Assembly: GCA_937871605.1 (NCBI GenBank) | Contig: CALMRM010000137.1 | Location: forward strand, 13,358-32,988 | DNA: 19,631 nt | Direction of reading: 5' to 3' | Source: an uncultured Terriglobus sp. | GTDB lineage: Bacteria; Acidobacteriota; Terriglobia; Terriglobales; Acidobacteriaceae | In this document: piece by piece, positions 1-6,348 of the stretch | How the letters are laid out: the number at the start of each line of letters is the position of its first letter | Position numbering within the stretch: position 1 is the first letter of the stretch | Program-made: the position numbers and the translations under genes | Notes under the pieces: model-generated | What the model saw: the letters and a program-made list of their open reading frames with translations, nothing else | The model's database searches: none | Told to the model about the DNA's origin: nothing

Positions 1-1117
1 CTTCCTGGCTGCCATGGCCGCTCACGTGAATCATGCCACCGCGGCCATCATCCTGAATCACCTTGGCCTTGCGGCGGTACAGGTGATCGACCACGTTGGC
101 AATCGGCTTTTCGTTGCCAGGGATCACGCGGGACGAGAACAGCACCGTGTCGCCCGGCTCAATGCGCGCAAACTTGTGATTGTCCACGGCAGCACGGCTC
201 AGGGCGCTCATGGGCTCGCCCTGGGTGCCGCTTATCATCACGCATACCTTTTCGGGTGCCATGTCTTTGACCTGGCCGGCGTGAATGATAAGTCCCGGTG
301 GCGGGTCGATGTAGCCGAGGTCCTGCGCAACTTCGGTGGCATTATCCATGGAACGGCCCACCAGCGCAACCTTGCGGCCGTGCTTGTGCGCCAGGTCCAT
401 GGCCAGCTTGATGCGATGAATGGACGATGAGAAACAGGTGAAGAAGAGGCGCCGGTCGCACCGCGCAAAGATCTCGTCCAGCCGCGGCACCACGGCAAGC
501 TCACCCGGCGTCCAGCCAGGACGGTCGCAGTTGGTGCTGTCCTGCAGCAGCAGCAGCACGCCTTCCTTGCCGAGTTGCGCAAACGCGTGCAGGTCGAACG
601 GCTTGCCGTCCGGCGAAGACAAGTCGATCTTGAAGTCGCCCGTGTGCACAATGGTGCCCACCGGTGTGCGAATGGCGAGCGCCACGCAGTCCACCAGAGA
701 GTGCGTCACCCGAATCGGTGAAATGCGAAACGGTCCCAGGTCGAAGCTTTCACCCGGGATCATCTCGATCAGGTCCGCATCATCCAGCAGCTTGTGCTCG
801 TCCAGCTTGCCTTCCACATAGGTCAGCGTGAACTCGGTGCCGTACACCGGTACGTTGAGCTGCGACAGCATGTGCGGCAGGCCGCCAATGTGGTCCTCAT
901 GGCCGTGCGTCAGCAGGATGCCGCGCACCTTGTCCCTGTTTTCAAGCAGGTAGGTCAAATCCGGGACGACAATGTCCACGCCCAGGAGGTCGTCTTCTGG
1001 GAACATGAGACCGGCATCGATGACAAGGATGTCATCCTTCCACCGGACCGCCATGCAGTTCATGCCAAACTCGCCCAGGCCGCCGAGCGGGATAATTTTC
1101 AATGCCTCAGTATTCAT
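1..1117 (-). CDS. rnj: Ribonuclease J, N-terminal two thirds (cut by left window edge)
   Basis: Metallo-beta-lactamase/beta-CASP RNase with 5'-3' exonuclease and endonuclease activity in mRNA decay and rRNA processing; cytoplasmic. The 372 visible codons match the family from the start. The N-terminus has the LGGLGEFGMN strand. The zinc motif HGHEDH is at residues 71-76, with a further His at 139 and the HTGDFKID Asp at 161. The beta-CASP part includes the FSSSIHR segment near 229-235, IPGNE at 332-336 and HVSGHG at 364-369. Family members are about 550-560 residues, so about a third lies beyond the edge. The ATG at 1117-1115 is chosen because an in-frame TGA sits immediately upstream; no clear Shine-Dalgarno is visible. 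The gene lies 56 bp downstream of the TMEM175-type gene on the same strand. Family assignment is secure; J1 versus J2 cannot be told. Confidence 0.96.
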   Translation of the reverse strand, partial: MNTEALKIIPLGGLGEFGMNCMAVRWKDDILVIDAGLMFPEDDLLGVDIVVPDLTYLLENRDKVRGILLTHGHEDHIGGLPHMLSQLNVPVYGTEFTLTYVEGKLDEHKLLDDADLIEMIPGESFDLGPFRISPIRVTHSLVDCVALAIRTPVGTIVHTGDFKIDLSSPDGKPFDLHAFAQLGKEGVLLLLQDSTNCDRPGWTPGELAVVPRLDEIFARCDRRLFFTCFSSSIHRIKLAMDLAHKHGRKVALVGRSMDNATEVAQDLGYIDPPPGLIIHAGQVKDMAPEKVCVMISGTQGEPMSALSRAAVDNHKFARIEPGDTVLFSSRVIPGNEKPIANVVDHLYRRKAKVIQDDGRGGMIHVSGHGSQE

Positions 1118-1173
1118 TCAACCATCATGCTAGCAGTGTTAGACTGCCGCCTGCACGGGCGAGCGACTGAAGT

Positions 1174-1902
1174 TTACCCAGCCGTACCCATTCGCTTGCT
1201 GACACGGCGGCTGTAGCGCCCCGTAAGCGTCCTGAGCGGCGCAATCAGCATGAAGGTAAGCAGTGCCCAGCTCGCGTGATGACGTGGCAGTACCGCCACC
1301 AGCAGGCACACAAGCAGGCCGACGCAGCCGGTACCCACCTCTTCCAGGCACGCCGTGCGGGTCACGAAAAACTCGGTGGGCGTTAGCGCCAGCCGTGCCC
1401 GCTGCCGCAGCGCGTTGCCGTACAGGCCCGCGATCAGGAAGTACAGGGTTGCCTGGCCGCCGGCAAACAGCAAGGCGAGCTCCCTGTACTCCTGCCAGCT
1501 GTTCAGGGCAGCGGCACCGCCAAACGCGGTCAAGAACAGGAACTTCAGCGGATACACCTAGAAAAGGACCACAAACAGCAGCAGGCCGTTCAGCCAGAGG
1601 GTTCCTGCGTCATGCAGCCCGAAACGCCGAAAGAAGATGAAGTGCTCATACCAGATCAGCATGAGCAGCAGAAACGTGACGGCGAACGGCAGAAAGGCGG
1701 CCCACAGCCGGTGCAGTTCCTCGAAACTCTTCGGCACCTCCAGCGAGACAACAATCAACGTCAGGGCAAAGCCGAAGACGACGTCAGAAAAGCCGTCCAG
1801 CCGCGAAAAGCCGAGACCGCGCAGGCGTATCCCGTCGCCGTCAACTTCCTCATGATCCTGGTGCAACATAGCGCGCAGCATGTGGGTGAATGCCTTGAGC
1901 AT
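1174..1902 (-). pseudogene. TMEM175-type potassium channel homologue interrupted by an in-frame amber stop
   Basis: Bacterial TMEM175 proteins are six-helix tetrameric K+ channels of the inner membrane, recognised by an FSD motif in helix 1. Here the first half carries GFSRLDGFSDVVFGFALTL and ends at VVLF, followed by TAG at 1560-1558. The same frame continues directly with VYPLKFLF and stays open for 127 more codons to its own stop at 1174. Joined, the halves give six hydrophobic segments and about 242 residues, the usual size. The missing residue is probably Tyr, since this position reads FYVYPLKF in relatives as I recall them, so one base change (TAC or TAT to TAG) explains the break. The start is taken at ATG 1902; ATG 1881 and ATG 1869 are alternatives, and the frame is open back to 2025. 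As read, this is a recent nonsense allele, a sequencing error or, less likely, a suppressed stop. Confidence 0.8.
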
Positions 1903-1903
1903 A

Positions 1904-1923
1904 CCGGAGAAGCGCCCCTCCGG
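1904..1923 (-). promoter_or_regulatory. Small hairpin overlapping the ribosome-binding region of the TMEM175-type gene
   Basis: CCGGAG at 1904-1909 and CTCCGG at 1918-1923 form a perfect 6-bp stem with an 8-nt loop. On the minus strand it ends one base before the chosen ATG at 1902. It contains the only purine-rich GGAGGGG stretch upstream, which could act as Shine-Dalgarno, about 12 nt from the start. If the start is right, the hairpin could hide the ribosome site. In this GC-rich DNA it may also be chance. Confidence 0.25.
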
Positions 1924-2051
1924 GTTTCTCGCGGCCAAAGCGGAATGGAACACCCCTGAGCCAAAGGCTGGTAGAGCCAGACGCGAAACCTTATTGAGCT
2001 GGTTCGTGCAACGCACGTGTCTCAATGCTGGTTGGGGGTTCTGAAGCCTGT

Positions 2052-2888
2052 CTAGCGCAGCAGATCTTCCAACAGGAGTGACAACTCGGTCTTCTCGTCG
2101 CGGTACTTCACAATGATGGGTGTGTACACACTCAGGCCCTCCGCACCGGGCTTGCCGATGGCTCGTGAGCCGGGCACCACGACTGCGCCGGAGGGAATGA
2201 CCAGCGGCATGTCTGCCGTGGCGCGCAGGGTGGTGCCGTTCACCACGTCATACACGGGGGTGCCGCGCGTCAGAATGGTGCCTGCGGCCAGTACGGCCTC
2301 CCTGCGCACCACGGTGCCCTCGTACACGCCGGTGTTGCCGCCCACCAACACGTCGTCCTCAATGATGACGGGGCTGGCGTTTACCGGCTCCAGCACGCCG
2401 CCAATCTGCGCAGCGGCGCTCAGGTGCACGCGCTTGCCGATTTGTGCGCAGCTGCCCACCAGCGCGTGCGAATCCACCATGGTGCCCTCATCCACGTAGG
2501 CACCCACGTTGACGAACATGGGCGGCACGCACACAACGGACTTCGCCAGGTACGTTCCGGCACGCACGCTCGAGCCGCCCGGCACGATACGTACACCCTG
2601 CTCCGGCGTCCACGTGCGCGCAGGGTAGGTGTGTTTGTCCACGTAGCTGCCCGCATCCATCTCTACGAGCGTGCCCAGCCGGAAGCCCAGCAGGATGCCG
2701 CGCTTGACCCAGGCGTTGACCTTCCAACCCAACGGCGTCGTGCTGTCCGGTTCTGCCGAACGCAGGGCGCCGCTCTCGAGTGCGTCCCGTAACTCATTGA
2801 ACGCCTCAATCGACGCACGCTCTGCAACCGCGCCTGCACCCAGCGAAAATGCATGCTCGATGCGCTGTTCCAAATCCTGAAATGACAT
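2052..2888 (-). CDS. dapD: 2,3,4,5-tetrahydropyridine-2,6-dicarboxylate N-succinyltransferase
   Basis: Transfers succinyl from succinyl-CoA to tetrahydrodipicolinate, the committing step of the succinylase branch of diaminopimelate/lysine synthesis; cytoplasmic trimer. The 278-residue product is close to the E. coli enzyme (274). It has the alpha-helical N-terminal domain (about 1-100) and then a left-handed beta-helix of hexapeptide repeats (about 105-240), with stretches such as FVNVGAYVDEGTMVDSHALV and SAAAQIGGVLEP. The ATG at 2888 (MSFQDLEQRI) is preferred over an in-frame start at 2966. The extra 26 residues there are unlike the family and would run into the divergent gene. It is separated from dapA by a plus-strand gene and a repeat-bearing spacer, so it is probably its own transcription unit. 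Function is secure. Confidence 0.96.
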   Translation of the reverse strand: MSFQDLEQRIEHAFSLGAGAVAERASIEAFNELRDALESGALRSAEPDSTTPLGWKVNAWVKRGILLGFRLGTLVEMDAGSYVDKHTYPARTWTPEQGVRIVPGGSSVRAGTYLAKSVVCVPPMFVNVGAYVDEGTMVDSHALVGSCAQIGKRVHLSAAAQIGGVLEPVNASPVIIEDDVLVGGNTGVYEGTVVRREAVLAAGTILTRGTPVYDVVNGTTLRATADMPLVIPSGAVVVPGSRAIGKPGAEGLSVYTPIIVKYRDEKTELSLLLEDLLR

Positions 2889-2946
2889 AGCTTCAGGGTA
2901 GCAAGCGTATGCTCGGTTGCGTGCACTCCACACCTGTGCGAGACAA

Positions 2947-3279
2947 ATGGTGAGGTACCCGGTCACGCCAGACGGCCGCTACTTCGTCGTGCGCGGCAGG
3001 CTATGGCGTTGCTCAAGCCCTGCGCTGCCTGAGGTGGAACGCCAGCGCCTGACCCGCGAACTGATGCTGGCCCGCAGCGCCAAGGGCCACGCCATGCGTG
3101 CTGGCGACGCTACTGCCCGGGAGGCAGCCCGGCAGCAGGTGGATGCGGCGAAACATGCGCTGGGTGAGCGCGGCCCGGTGTGGTGGACGGACGGCGCACC
3201 TGACTGGAATCGCCACCTGGCAAGAAACACACCCTACGCGGAATGGTACGAACGGGTTGCGAGCGAGACAGCAGAGTAG
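2947..3279 (+). CDS. Small conserved hypothetical protein
   Basis: A 110-residue soluble protein without signal peptide or membrane segment. The N-terminal part reads YPVTPDGRYFVVRGRLWR, a helical Glu/Arg/Ala-rich middle follows (about 25-75), and the C-terminal part has GERGPVWWTDGAPDWNRH and RNTPYAEW. I recognise this pattern from small uncharacterised proteins in several proteobacterial and acidobacterial genomes, but know no function. The conserved WW and the DGAPDWNRH stretch look like a binding surface; that is inference. ATG 2947 is chosen because the family begins just before YPVTPDGR; an ATG at 2917 in frame is less likely. It is divergent from dapD, with 58 bp between the starts, and is the only plus-strand gene in the left 14 kb. 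Confidence 0.85.
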   Translation: MVRYPVTPDGRYFVVRGRLWRCSSPALPEVERQRLTRELMLARSAKGHAMRAGDATAREAARQQVDAAKHALGERGPVWWTDGAPDWNRHLARNTPYAEWYERVASETAE

Positions 3280-3344
3280 GCATGCAGTGTAGGTCCTGCA
3301 TCCGCTTGTACCTTCATGTGGGTCTTCTCGCAGCTTTAATCAGC

Positions 3345-3380
3345 GTCCTGCCACAGTCCCTACCCTTTGTCCTGCCACAG
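3345..3380. repeat. Short direct repeat, 12 bp at 24-bp period
   Basis: GTCCTGCCACAG occurs at 3345-3356 and 3369-3380. A third, diverged unit beginning GTCATCCCGCAG at 3392 is the start of the left arm of the inverted repeat, so the three form an imperfect 23-24-bp ladder leading into that element. Confidence 0.7.
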
Positions 3381-3389
3381 CTCCAACCA

Positions 3390-3573
3390 TTGTCATCCCG
3401 CAGCGCAGCGGAGGGATCTGCATGTGTTCCCGCTTTACGCACGACGATGGAGCCGGGCACGAACGTGACGATGTTCGCGCCTGGCGCGAACGGGCCTTGT
3501 TACGCGTGGACGTGAGGACGTTGAGGCGAGACGGCCTACATGCAGATCCCTCCGCTGCGCTGCGGGATGACAA
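3390..3573. repeat. REP-like element: perfect 36-bp inverted repeat around a 112-bp core
   Basis: The left arm 3390-3425 starts TTGTCATCCCGCAGCGCAGC. It is the exact reverse complement of the right arm at 3538-3573, which ends TGCGGGATGACAA. Each arm is itself hairpin-like: ATCCC pairs with GGGAT and CCGC with GCGG inside the arm. The 112-bp core contains a further hairpin, GTTCGCGC-CTG-GCGCGAAC (3473-3491). No target-site duplication is visible at the outer ends and there is no transposase frame. The layout fits a pair of inverted REP sequences (REPIN-like) or a non-autonomous mobile element between converging genes. Bidirectional termination is also possible. Confidence 0.85.
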
Positions 3574-3782
3574 CGGGCGGAAGGTAAGCAGCAATCAGCA
3601 GCACTGCAGGGACGACAGCGAAGCGAACGGCGAGACGGAAACGCAGCCAAGCTGCAGCATGACAGACGGAGCAGAACTGGAGGATGAGAAACGGCGCAGA
3701 ACTGCAGTGCAGCGGAGCAGACCTGCAAAATGCAGCGGAGCTGGCACGGATACCTGACGCCGTACGTGAACGGTCCTTCTAT

Positions 3783-4700
3783 TTACAGCAGCCCGAGTGC
3801 CTCAGCATCAACGCGCAGCCTGGTGCGTGTTTCTTCGCTTACGGGCAGCATGGGCAGGCGCAGCATGTCGGTCTCAATCAGTCCCATGCTGGCCAGCAGG
3901 GCTTTCGCGGGTGCGGGATTGGACTCGGCGAACAGTGCCTTGTTTAAGGCATGCAGTGTGCGTGCGTGCTCGCGTGCGGCAGGCATGTCGTGCGTCAGCG
4001 CGGCGCGGACAAGCTCTGCAACCTTCCGTGGAGCCACATTCGAGGCAACCGAAATCAAGCCCTCGCCACCGCCTGCAATGATGGGCAGCGCGAGATAGTC
4101 GTCCCCCGCAAACACAGCGAACGTCTCCGGTGCGTTTGCCAGCAGTTCGCCTATTTGCTGCAGGTTGCCGCTCGATTCCTTGATGCCGATGACGTTGGGC
4201 AGCTCGGCCAGCCGCAGCGCGGTGGCTGGCTCCAGGTTGGCAGCGGTGCGCCCGGGAATGTTGTAGAGCAGCAGCGGCTTGCCGGTCGCCTCGACGATGG
4301 CTTTGAAGTGCAGGTACTGTCCCTGCTGACTGGGTTTGTTGTAATACGGGTTGGCGCTCAGGATGCCGTACAGGCCTGGCAGCTTCGCGATGCGCTCTGC
4401 GCGCCGTACTGCTTCGCGCGTGCTGTTGTGCGTGCATCCGGCGACCACCGGCATGCGCCCTGCCGCGGCCTCGATGCAGGTGGCGTTCACCGCATCGGTC
4501 TCGTCTTCGCTCAGTGTGCTGGCTTCGCCGGTGGAGCCGCAGGCCACCAGAAAGTCCACACCGGCCCCGACCTGTGCCTCGACCAGCCTGCGCAGCGAAC
4601 CGTGGTCGACGGACCCGTCGCTATGAAATGGCGTGACAATGGCGGTGCCAAGCCCGTGCAGCGGCGCTTGGGTGGGATCGGGGGTAATTGCAGGTTCCAT
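3783..4700 (-). CDS. dapA: 4-hydroxy-tetrahydrodipicolinate synthase
   Basis: Condenses pyruvate with aspartate semialdehyde in the first dedicated step of lysine/diaminopimelate synthesis; cytoplasmic TIM-barrel aldolase. The 305-residue product carries the Schiff-base lysine in GIKESSGN (K174), the catalytic tyrosine in LLYNIPGRTA (Y146), the PYYNKP tyrosine (Y120) and the glycine loop CGSTGEASTL (55-63). In the E. coli enzyme that loop reads GTTGE; here the first Thr of the relay is Ser (S56), a mild change. ATG 4700 (MEPAITPDP) is used because the family's start GLGTAIVTPF follows 16 residues later. The frame is open to 4799, where it would overlap the upstream aminopeptidase gene. It is the last gene of the lysine run, 89 bp after that gene. 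Confidence 0.95.
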   Translation of the reverse strand: MEPAITPDPTQAPLHGLGTAIVTPFHSDGSVDHGSLRRLVEAQVGAGVDFLVACGSTGEASTLSEDETDAVNATCIEAAAGRMPVVAGCTHNSTREAVRRAERIAKLPGLYGILSANPYYNKPSQQGQYLHFKAIVEATGKPLLLYNIPGRTAANLEPATALRLAELPNVIGIKESSGNLQQIGELLANAPETFAVFAGDDYLALPIIAGGGEGLISVASNVAPRKVAELVRAALTHDMPAAREHARTLHALNKALFAESNPAPAKALLASMGLIETDMLRLPMLPVSEETRTRLRVDAEALGLL

Positions 4701-4712
4701 GCCGCGTTTGAG

Positions 4713-4741
4713 TGTATCGCGCAGCGGCCGATTGCGGTCAC
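4713..4741 (-). promoter_or_regulatory. Possible weak sigma-70-like promoter before dapA
   Basis: On the minus strand GTGACC (4741-4736) and GATACA (4718-4713) are spaced by 17 bp, with the dapA ATG 12 bp further on. Both boxes are poor matches (4/6 and 3/6), so this is only a candidate for an internal promoter in the 89-bp gap. Confidence 0.2.
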
Positions 4742-4789
4742 GCTGCAGGCGCATTGGCTGCTGTCGGCGCCGCGCGTGGTCGCATCCCG

Positions 4790-6037
4790 CTAGACCCACT
4801 CACCCGCGCGCATCAGCGGCTCTTCCGTACCGTCGGCGTGCACGCCAGCCACGTCCATCGCACCGGAGCCAATCATCCAGTCCACATGGATCAGGCTGCT
4901 GTTGGCACCCTTTGCAGCCAGCGCAGCGTCGTCCATGTGCTCGCCGTTGACGAGGCACGTGGCGTACGCCTGTCCCAGTGCGATGTGGCTTGCCGCGTTC
5001 TCGTCGAAGAGCGTATTCCAGAAAAGGAGGCCACTCTGTGCAATGGGCGACGAGTGCGGCACCAGCGCCACCTCGCCCAGGCGGCTTGCGCCCTCGTCCA
5101 CGGCAATCAGCTTCTTGAGCGAGTCTTCCCCCGCGCTGGCATGCGCCTCCACGATTTTTCCGTTCTCAAAACGCACGGCGATGTTCTCGATGAGCGTGCC
5201 CTGGTGCGAGAGCGGCTTGCTGGCGGCCACCGTGCCGTTTACGCGATCCTTGTGCGGCGTGGTAAAGCACTCTTCCGTGGGAATGTTGGCGTTGTTGAAC
5301 ACGCCATTGCCGCTGACGCCGCCGCCCCCCGCCCACAGGTGGTCATCCGCCAGACCGACAACCAGGTCGGTGCCCGGGCCGCGGAAGTGCAGCGCAGAGA
5401 AGCGCTTCGCATTCAGCTGCTCCACGCGGCGCGCGATGCTTTGGCCGTGGTCCTTCCAGTCCTGCACCGGATCTGCGCCCGTGATGCGCGAAGCGTGAAA
5501 GATGGCCTCCCACAGCGCGGCGAGCGCCTCGGTCTTCGGCATGTCTGGAAAAACCAGCTTGGCCCACGCGGGTGTGGCGCCGGCGACGATGGTCCAATTA
5601 ATGGTGTGCCGCGTGATCAGTTCCATCGCAGGCTTCGACGCCTTGGACGTCGCCACGTTGGTGCGGCTAATTTTGCCCGGGTCCTGGTCCTTCAGCAGTG
5701 CCGGGTTTGCACCGGTGATGCCCATGCGCGCCGCTCCACTGCGGTACGCCGCCGCAATGCCGTCGGCCAGCCACTGTGCCGTTTGATCGAAGGCCTCGTC
5801 CGGCGCATGCTGGTAGCGCGTGAGTGTAGCTTCGTCGTCCACGTACAGCACCGTGACCACATGGGCGCCCGCCCTGTACGCCTGCTCCACCACGCGGCGC
5901 ACGAACGGCACCAGATCCAGCGGTGCGGTAATGACCAGCTCCTGCCGTGGCTGTAGGTTCAAGCCGACCCGAACGGCAACCAGGGCGAGACGGTCCAGCT
6001 TTTCGTCAAAGGAAAGGGCAGCGAAGTCAGTAGACAT
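4790..6037 (-). CDS. M29-family aminopeptidase (AmpS/PepS type)
   Basis: A 415-residue cytosolic metallo-aminopeptidase of the thermophilic-aminopeptidase family M29, which releases N-terminal residues from peptides with two metal ions. Likely metal ligands are all visible: Glu in NIPTEECFTTP (about 256), Glu in RLGEVALVP (322), His in SHIALGQAY (351), and His and Asp in IHVDWMIGSG (384 and 386). There is no signal peptide. ATG 6037 lies 11 bp after the stop of the small coiled-coil gene and has no good Shine-Dalgarno, so it may be translated by coupling. It sits between dapB and dapA, and a role in recycling lysine-containing or diaminopimelate-containing peptides is possible but not shown. 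Substrate specificity cannot be read from the sequence. Confidence 0.93.
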   Translation of the reverse strand: MSTDFAALSFDEKLDRLALVAVRVGLNLQPRQELVITAPLDLVPFVRRVVEQAYRAGAHVVTVLYVDDEATLTRYQHAPDEAFDQTAQWLADGIAAAYRSGAARMGITGANPALLKDQDPGKISRTNVATSKASKPAMELITRHTINWTIVAGATPAWAKLVFPDMPKTEALAALWEAIFHASRITGADPVQDWKDHGQSIARRVEQLNAKRFSALHFRGPGTDLVVGLADDHLWAGGGGVSGNGVFNNANIPTEECFTTPHKDRVNGTVAASKPLSHQGTLIENIAVRFENGKIVEAHASAGEDSLKKLIAVDEGASRLGEVALVPHSSPIAQSGLLFWNTLFDENAASHIALGQAYATCLVNGEHMDDAALAAKGANSSLIHVDWMIGSGAMDVAGVHADGTEEPLMRAGEWV

Positions 6038-6048
6038 GCAGCACTAGC

Positions 6049-6306
6049 TTACCGCTGTGCCGATGCGCGCTCCAAGGCCGTAATGCGCGTGTCGTGCCGC
6101 GCCTGCTCCGCATAGAACTCCCGCATGTCGCGCTGGAGAGAATCCATCTTGCCGTTCAACTCACTTCGGACTGCGTCAATCCTGCCGATCAACTCGCTTC
6201 GCATTGCGTGCATCTCGCTTCGCAATGCATTGATCTGGGCGTTGCTGAAAAACGCCGCTCCAAGGATGGTGGCTACCGTGATCGCAGTCGACAAGACATC
6301 GTGCAT
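6049..6306 (-). CDS. Small membrane-anchored coiled-coil protein
   Basis: An 85-residue protein with one N-terminal hydrophobic helix (about 6-22, VLSTAITVATILGAAFF) and then a long amphipathic helix. The helix shows an 11-residue repeat: MRSELIGRIDA, VRSELNGKMDS, LQRDMREFYAE. Such hendecad coiled coils form right-handed or straight bundles. I know similar small proteins annotated as hypothetical, but no function. The start is ATG 6306: the strong AAGGAGGAGG (6325-6316) ends 9 bp before it, whereas the in-frame GTG at 6315 touches the Shine-Dalgarno. It lies 42 bp after dapB and 11 bp before the aminopeptidase, inside the lysine operon, where it has no obvious metabolic role. Coding status is supported by the ribosome site, position and regular repeat. 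Confidence 0.8.
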   Translation of the reverse strand: MHDVLSTAITVATILGAAFFSNAQINALRSEMHAMRSELIGRIDAVRSELNGKMDSLQRDMREFYAEQARHDTRITALERASAQR

Positions 6307-6315
6307 GTGTGCCAC

Positions 6316-6325
6316 CCTCCTCCTT
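6316..6325 (-). promoter_or_regulatory. Strong ribosome-binding site of the small coiled-coil gene
   Basis: AAGGAGGAGG on the minus strand, the best Shine-Dalgarno match I saw in the window, ending 9 bp before ATG 6306. It settles the start codon and suggests the small protein is made in larger amounts than its enzyme neighbours. Confidence 0.75.
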
Positions 6326-6348
6326 GCTGAGAGTGTACCGCAGCGTGC

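Larger units (their letters stand above)
3280..3782. other. Gene-free spacer rich in repeats
   Basis: This is the only stretch over 300 bases without a gene. No open frame in it looks coding. The left part holds a 12-bp direct repeat (3345 and 3369), then the 36-bp inverted-repeat element (3390-3573). The right part (about 3575-3745) is purine-rich. It repeats short words such as GCAGAACTG and GCAGCGGAGC, suggesting decayed tandem duplication. The last 40 bp lead to the dapA stop. It lies between the 3' ends of two converging genes (2947-3279 plus, dapA minus), a usual place for REP-like elements. Confidence 0.8.

Noticed and set aside
1558..1560. Two separate small membrane genes split at the TAG
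   Set aside because: Both halves are needed to make one six-helix TMEM175 fold, they share one frame without a gap, and the second half starts in the middle of a helix with no ribosome site.
2889..2966. Longer start for dapD
   Set aside because: It adds 26 residues not seen in the family and overlaps the start of the divergent gene.
3280..3782. CRISPR array or small RNA gene in the spacer
   Set aside because: Repeats are one inverted pair plus a two-copy 12-bp word, without regular spacers; no promoter-terminator pair is visible for an RNA gene.
3951..4793. Plus-strand open frame of 280 codons
   Set aside because: Antisense to dapA, which has every catalytic residue; composition typical of a shadow.
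4712..5956. Plus-strand open frame of 414 codons
   Set aside because: It is antisense to the M29 aminopeptidase, has no recognisable fold, and is His/Arg/Val-rich as expected for a shadow frame in GC-rich DNA.
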